Positions 5,388 through 9,197 of a DNA stretch of 9,197 nt are shown piece by piece; positions within the stretch are counted from its first letter, which is position 1, and each line of letters opens with the position of its first letter. The translations under genes were made by a program, and so were the position numbers. The notes beneath the pieces were generated by a model. It had not been told where the DNA came from and searched no databases. It was given only the letters and a program-made list of their open reading frames with translations. Source of the stretch: Bacteroidota bacterium (GTDB taxonomy: Bacteria > Bacteroidota > Bacteroidia > Chitinophagales > Chitinophagaceae); NCBI GenBank assembly GCA_005883855.1, contig VBAU01000191.1, positions 1 to 9,197 of the forward strand, given 5' to 3'.

Positions 5388-8186
5388 TTAGAACTTAAAG
5401 GTTACGGTAGCCTGAAAAATGGCCCCAAGCTGGCTAAACTGTGATCCATTATACGCGAGAATGCGATAACGACCACTGAACTCCAGAAAACCCTCCAATA
5501 AACTTTTCTGTGTTGCATCTGCCAGGTAAGCTTCACCATTTTTGTCCAGCGCTTTTAACGACCATTTCGGCAATACGTTGAACACATTGCACACTGTAAC
5601 TGTTGCATTGATCTTGCTACTAAAATCATAACCAACGTTTACATCCGTCACCACACCTGGCTTGAATTCCTGTTTGATGTGTTCCATGATCGAGCCGCCA
5701 TTGTCAAGGTCTTGAAATTCTGTTGGACCGAAAAGAGTGTTAGTTAAATTAAAGAACCACTTTTCCAGTTTATAATCAAAGCCGAGTACTGCTTTGTATT
5801 TAGGCCGGCTCTTGGTGAGCAATGATCTTATCTGTGTGCTCAATATAGTGGTGTTAGCTTCCTTTACTGCAGCTGGTTCATTCGGCGATCCGACGATTTC
5901 GTTGGTCAGGGTATAATTGCCGGCGAAATTAACTCCGAGCATACCCTTACCTAAAGTAATGTGCGTGTAGCTTCCGACAAAATCAAGTCCGCTTGTGTGC
6001 GTTTTGATACCGTTGATAAAGAATTGTGCTTGTACCACGCCAGCATCCTGTAATATATGGTACAAGGTTGTACTGCTATCACTCGATGAAATTGCAGAAC
6101 TGTACACGACTCTATCCTTGATGGTAATGTCATAATAATCTAGCGTCATGCTGAGATTTCTCACTGGTTTGACACCGACACCGAAAGTGAAGTTTGTGGA
6201 TTTTTCCGCTTTCAGCTTGGGAATACCCATTAAAAAGGCTTGCTTACTATTGTTGTTAAACAAACCTGAAAGCTGGATCGTGCCAGCAACAAATGAAGCC
6301 TGAGTGGACTGATCGTAGATCTGATGAAGGGTGGGAGCCCGGAAACCCGTGGAAGCAGAACCGCGAAGAACAAAATTATCTCCAGCAACTTTCACTCGCG
6401 ATGATAGCTTGTACACAAATGCGTTTCCGAAGTCGCTATACTTTTCTCCTCTTACTGTTCCGTCGATCAGCCAGTTGCTGGTAACGTTAACGCTCGCATC
6501 AAAATAAGCACCCATGTTGTATCTGCTGAATGTACCCGAGTTTTCCTGGCGGATGCCGGGGAATGAATTGGCGCCTTCTCCAGAATATGAGGCCGTGTCA
6601 CCCGCAATAATTTTATAGGTTTCTTTTCTGATTTCTGTTCCAAATCCGACTGCAAAGTTATCCGTGATACTCTTGGAGATATCTATATTTCCGATGACAT
6701 TAAAAAATCCATAGCCGCCAGGTTTGAACGCTGTGGGACTTGCTTTAACCAAAGTGCGGTTGACGGTGTTCACAACGGAGTAAAGTTGTTGGTTGCCGCC
6801 AACTGTGATACTAATATCCTGCTTCCAACCATTCAATTCCGTTTTGAATCCGGCTGTAGCATTGTAATCAATCAAATCGCCATCAAAGGTTGGCTCGTAG
6901 CCATTGTACCCCTTGTATTTTCCTGCTGCTTTGTCTGCTTGGAAATCGTTTTGAAGTTGGGAGCCAGGGGCACCATAACTCGAACCGGTATAATCGGGCG
7001 CGCCGGTCACCGGGGCGTGCAATAAAACTTCATCGATTCGCCAATAAGGTGTGCGAAAGTTTGCATTGCTGAGCACTTTTTTGAATACATACGCAGCGTT
7101 GCTGTAGAAAAGCCCACGCTCACCGACCGGCACCCCAAGGTTGAATAAAAATTTCCCTGCTGTTGTTTCACCGGTCCCGTTTTCATTATTGCCCGTGGGA
7201 TACACGGCTAAATATCTCCTGATCGCATCGTCAGTTGTGGCGTCGCCACCAAACGTCGCAAGTTCCGTCGGGATGTCGATTATGCCCGAGCGAATGGCAT
7301 TATCCTGCTGACTCAGTGCAACTGTATAATTGATGAACCCCCTACTTCCAATATTTGCTCCGCTATTTAGCGACAAACCATAATTCCCCCCATCACCTTT
7401 ATTAGTGATTCCACCAAAAAGGGTGACGTGACTATAGTCATACCTGTCCTTTAAAGTAATGTTCATCACGCCGGCTATCGCGTCTGACCCATATTGTGCA
7501 GAGGCGCCATCACGCAATATCTCCACATTTTTTATGGCATCTAATGGTATTCCGGATAAGTCAGCCCCCGTCTCGCCGCGCCCGGGGGAAAATTGTACAT
7601 ATAGCAAAGAGCTAAGATTTTTCCTTTTACCATTTATTAATACCAGCGTTCGACTAGGACCAAGGTTCCGGATCTCATACGGATCCAAAAGGGTAGTGGC
7701 ATCGTTCACTGGTGTGTTAACCGTGTTAAATGACGGCACTCTGTACTGAAGGGCTTTGTCAAACGTAATTTGTCCGGTGCTTTTGAGGGTTGGCAAATCC
7801 ACATTGTCTACTGGTAGGGGGGTTCCAACCGCAGACCGGGGAAGCGAACGAGTGCCAACAACGAGAATGGTTTCCAATCTGAGGACGTCTGGTTCCATCG
7901 CAACGTCCTGAACTGTCGTTTGGCCATCGACGATATTGACTGACATTGTTTGTACGGTAAAACCGATAATGGAAAAAGTTATGGAATGAGGTCCAGCAGA
8001 AAGTCGTAAGCTGTATTTTCCGTCTTTGTCAGTCGTGGCCCCAGCCTTGGATGAGGTTACACTTGCATTTTCGAGTGGCTTCCCGCCGCTGGTGACTGTG
8101 CCGGTTAGCGTTCCCTGTGCTGTGGTTATAAACGGTAATAGAAGCACAATGGACAAAATGCAAACTGCGGATTTGTGATTTCTCAT
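5388..8186 (-). CDS. TonB-dependent outer-membrane receptor with carboxypeptidase-regulatory-like domain
   Basis: A 932-residue outer-membrane receptor that would import a ligand using energy from the TonB-ExbBD complex. From the N-terminus it has a signal peptide (about 1-23, cleavage near TTA/QG) and a carboxypeptidase-D regulatory-like beta-sandwich (about 25-97: GTLTGTVTSGGKPLENASV and TDKDGKYSL). A possible TonB box, ETILVVG, lies at 105-111. The plug domain (about 115-246) includes RNLGPSRTLVLINGKRK and VEILRDGASAQYGSDAIAGV. A long beta-barrel ends in the aromatic ATVTFKF, as expected for BAM-assembled porins. ATG 8186 is preferred over a TTG at 8207 because the signal peptide starts there and TTG starts are rare. 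It lacks a SusD partner in view and is shorter than typical SusC, so it resembles the general receptor class rather than a SusCD system. The ligand is unknown. It diverges from the GH16 lipoprotein gene 393 bp away. Confidence 0.93.
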   Translation of the reverse strand: MRNHKSAVCILSIVLLLPFITTAQGTLTGTVTSGGKPLENASVTSSKAGATTDKDGKYSLRLSAGPHSITFSIIGFTVQTMSVNIVDGQTTVQDVAMEPDVLRLETILVVGTRSLPRSAVGTPLPVDNVDLPTLKSTGQITFDKALQYRVPSFNTVNTPVNDATTLLDPYEIRNLGPSRTLVLINGKRKNLSSLLYVQFSPGRGETGADLSGIPLDAIKNVEILRDGASAQYGSDAIAGVMNITLKDRYDYSHVTLFGGITNKGDGGNYGLSLNSGANIGSRGFINYTVALSQQDNAIRSGIIDIPTELATFGGDATTDDAIRRYLAVYPTGNNENGTGETTAGKFLFNLGVPVGERGLFYSNAAYVFKKVLSNANFRTPYWRIDEVLLHAPVTGAPDYTGSSYGAPGSQLQNDFQADKAAGKYKGYNGYEPTFDGDLIDYNATAGFKTELNGWKQDISITVGGNQQLYSVVNTVNRTLVKASPTAFKPGGYGFFNVIGNIDISKSITDNFAVGFGTEIRKETYKIIAGDTASYSGEGANSFPGIRQENSGTFSRYNMGAYFDASVNVTSNWLIDGTVRGEKYSDFGNAFVYKLSSRVKVAGDNFVLRGSASTGFRAPTLHQIYDQSTQASFVAGTIQLSGLFNNNSKQAFLMGIPKLKAEKSTNFTFGVGVKPVRNLSMTLDYYDITIKDRVVYSSAISSSDSSTTLYHILQDAGVVQAQFFINGIKTHTSGLDFVGSYTHITLGKGMLGVNFAGNYTLTNEIVGSPNEPAAVKEANTTILSTQIRSLLTKSRPKYKAVLGFDYKLEKWFFNLTNTLFGPTEFQDLDNGGSIMEHIKQEFKPGVVTDVNVGYDFSSKINATVTVCNVFNVLPKWSLKALDKNGEAYLADATQKSLLEGFLEFSGRYRILAYNGSQFSQLGAIFQATVTFKF

Positions 8187-8579
8187 ACGAGTGGTTTTAG
8201 TGAACAATAGTATTGTGTAGCAGCAAGGTAAATTAAATTCAGATTAAAAAGGAAATTGCGGCAAGAACGACCAGCTCAACGACTCCTCTTTTCTTGCGAC
8301 TCTCTACTTTCTTTTTTTAAAGTGAATAATTACCATCGGTTCAGTATGCCATATCATGTTCATGGTTGATTTCCATTATCGAACAGAAACCATTTCCATT
8401 CTACATTGCGGCGCTCAGTAATTAAACTCTTTGTCATGTACCGTTCATTAGCATTTTTTATGCTGCCCCTGTTTGTTAGTGGTCCTTTACTGATGCTGCC
8501 AAAACTATTATCCGGAACATTTGTAATTACAACAGCTATCATTACCCTTTGTCATTTCGCGTATTTGTTGTAATTCTAC
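8187..8579. other. 393-bp divergent intergenic region between TonB receptor and GH16 lipoprotein genes
   Basis: This gap should contain the start signals for both divergent genes. On the receptor side, minus-strand TACCTTGC (8230-8223) with TTTC 21 bases upstream (8255-8252) loosely fits a Bacteroidota promoter, with mismatches in both boxes. No exact TAnnTTTG box with a good -33 partner was found for the GH16 gene. A pyrimidine-rich tract lies at about 8281-8320. The only coding candidate is the small hydrophobic ORF at 8436-8573. The antisense frame at 8360-8542 shows no recognisable protein content and overlaps that ORF. No operator palindrome was recognised. Confidence 0.4.
8436..8573 (+). 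CDS. Possible 45-residue hydrophobic membrane peptide
   Basis: An ATG-initiated frame of 45 residues with almost continuous hydrophobic content. SLAFFMLPLFVSGPLLML and GTFVITTAIITLCHFAYLL could form two membrane segments around a short PKLLS turn. It ends 6 bp before the ATG of the GH16 lipoprotein gene on the same strand, so it could be a leader peptide or small membrane protein co-transcribed with it. No ribosome binding site is seen, which means little in Bacteroidota. AT-rich DNA with many T-centred codons readily yields hydrophobic frames by chance, so this is a weak call. Confidence 0.22.
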   Translation: MYRSLAFFMLPLFVSGPLLMLPKLLSGTFVITTAIITLCHFAYLL

Positions 8580-9197
8580 ATGCCAGATTTTATGTTACTA
8601 AGGACACTATTTCCTGCGATTATTTTTGTTATGCTGGGTTGCAGCAAATCGAGTGGGGGCGATGCGTCGACTCAAACGGACCCTGCCATTAGCATAGATG
8701 ATGTCAGTATATTCGAAGGGAATGCAGGCACCTCATCGTTTCAATTTGAAGTAACCCTGAGTCGTGCATCATCCAAAACTGTTACCGTCGCATACTCTAC
8801 TGTGGATGGCTCGGCGAAGCATGACCAGGATTACACGGCTATATCAAATCAAACTCTCACGTTCGCGCCAAATGAAACATCAAAGAAAATTTCTGTGACC
8901 GTAGTGTCGGATGATATCGAAGAAGCGGATGATCAATTCAGTGTTGTTCTCTCCAATCCGACAAATGCGACGATTGCTAAGAATACCGGCACTGCTACAA
9001 TCAGGAATGATGATTCAAAAGCGTCGTTCACTGACACCGGTTATGATGCGCCCACCTCTTACGCCGGATATTCTTTGGCATGGAGCGATGAATTTAATGG
9101 CACAAGTTTAGACCCGGCAGTATGGACATTTGAAACCGGAACAGGAAGCGGGGGATGGGGAAATAATGAGTTGGAGTATTATACCGACAGGTCAGAA
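8580..9197 (+). CDS. Calx-beta / glycoside hydrolase family 16 lipoprotein (partial at 3')
   Basis: The first 206 residues of a secreted lipoprotein that runs off the window end. A lipoprotein signal peptide (RTLFPAIIFVMLGC, modified Cys21 counting from ATG 8580; ATG 8592 is an equally good start) is followed by a Ser/Gly-rich linker. A Calx-beta domain follows at about residues 35-145: PAISIDDVSIFEGNAG, FQFEVTLSRASSKTVTVAYS, DYTAISNQTLTFAPNE, DDQFSVVLSNPTNATI and GTATIRNDD. From about residue 164 the N-terminal strands of a GH16 catalytic domain appear: LAWSDEFNGTSLDPAVWTFE and GGWGNNELEYYTD, the latter being typical of laminarinase-like beta-1,3(4)-glucanases. The catalytic ExDxxE lies beyond the window. 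The expected role is surface hydrolysis of beta-glucan, with Calx-beta as a spacer or Ca-binding module. It is divergent from the TonB receptor, which could take up the products; this link is inference from position only. Confidence 0.9.
   Translation, partial: MPDFMLLRTLFPAIIFVMLGCSKSSGGDASTQTDPAISIDDVSIFEGNAGTSSFQFEVTLSRASSKTVTVAYSTVDGSAKHDQDYTAISNQTLTFAPNETSKKISVTVVSDDIEEADDQFSVVLSNPTNATIAKNTGTATIRNDDSKASFTDTGYDAPTSYAGYSLAWSDEFNGTSLDPAVWTFETGTGSGGWGNNELEYYTDRSE

Noticed and set aside
5388..8186. SusC of a SusCD polysaccharide utilization locus
   Set aside because: No SusD gene is visible and the plug region and length fit general TonB receptors better; ligand left open.
8187..8207. TTG start giving the TonB receptor seven extra residues
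   Set aside because: ATG 8186 immediately precedes a normal signal peptide, and TTG is an uncommon start.
8360..8542. 60-residue ORF on the minus strand in the divergent gap
   Set aside because: No domain-like or signal-peptide features, no neighbour logic, and it overlaps other candidate signals; probably chance.

Overview
The window looks like chromosomal DNA from a member of the Bacteroidota, possibly Cytophagales or Chitinophagales. Several exported proteins have signal peptides ending in ...SQ or ...AQ. There is a TonB-dependent receptor with a carboxypeptidase-regulatory-like N-terminal domain, a DUF4136 lipoprotein and a GxxExxY-family gene. Shine-Dalgarno sites are rare, and one promoter has a TAnnTTTG -7 box. 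No rRNA, tRNA, CRISPR array, transposase or phage gene was seen.

Layout. Positions 1-2745 (+) form a compact co-directional run: the 3' end of lysA (diaminopimelate decarboxylase), an exported thioredoxin-like protein broken by a +1 frameshift, a DUF4442 hotdog-fold protein, and a metallo-beta-lactamase/beta-CASP ribonuclease-like protein. The last three are abutting or overlapping (TAG-ATG, then ATGA) and probably form one transcript. Positions 2746-3109 are non-coding and rich in secondary structure: an imperfect 36-bp inverted repeat, then a GC-rich multi-hairpin block. A DUF4136 lipoprotein gene (3110-3700, +) follows, with a strong intrinsic terminator at 3752-3776.

Positions 3730-5288 run on the minus strand. 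They hold a doubtful 48-residue ORF, a frameshifted GxxExxY gene surrounded by TTAAG-rich direct and inverted repeats (a possible repeat-bounded cassette), and a frameshifted class I SAM-dependent methyltransferase. A 932-residue TonB-dependent receptor lies at 5388-8186 (-). Divergent from it across a 393-bp gap is the start of a Calx-beta/GH16 lipoprotein (8580 to the window end, +), a likely secreted beta-glucanase. The receptor and glucanase could work together in glucan use, but no SusD partner is visible and the receptor is not an obvious SusC.

The most important quality point is that three otherwise well-preserved genes each carry exactly one net +1 frameshift, two of them in A/T homopolymers. 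This may mean sequencing error or recent gene decay, and it should be settled before any of the three is called a pseudogene. I did not find a convincing new multi-gene system. The more unusual signals are the short palindromic and structured repeats (CCCGA/TCGGG hairpins, the 36-bp inverted repeat, and the TTAAG repeats around the GxxExxY gene).
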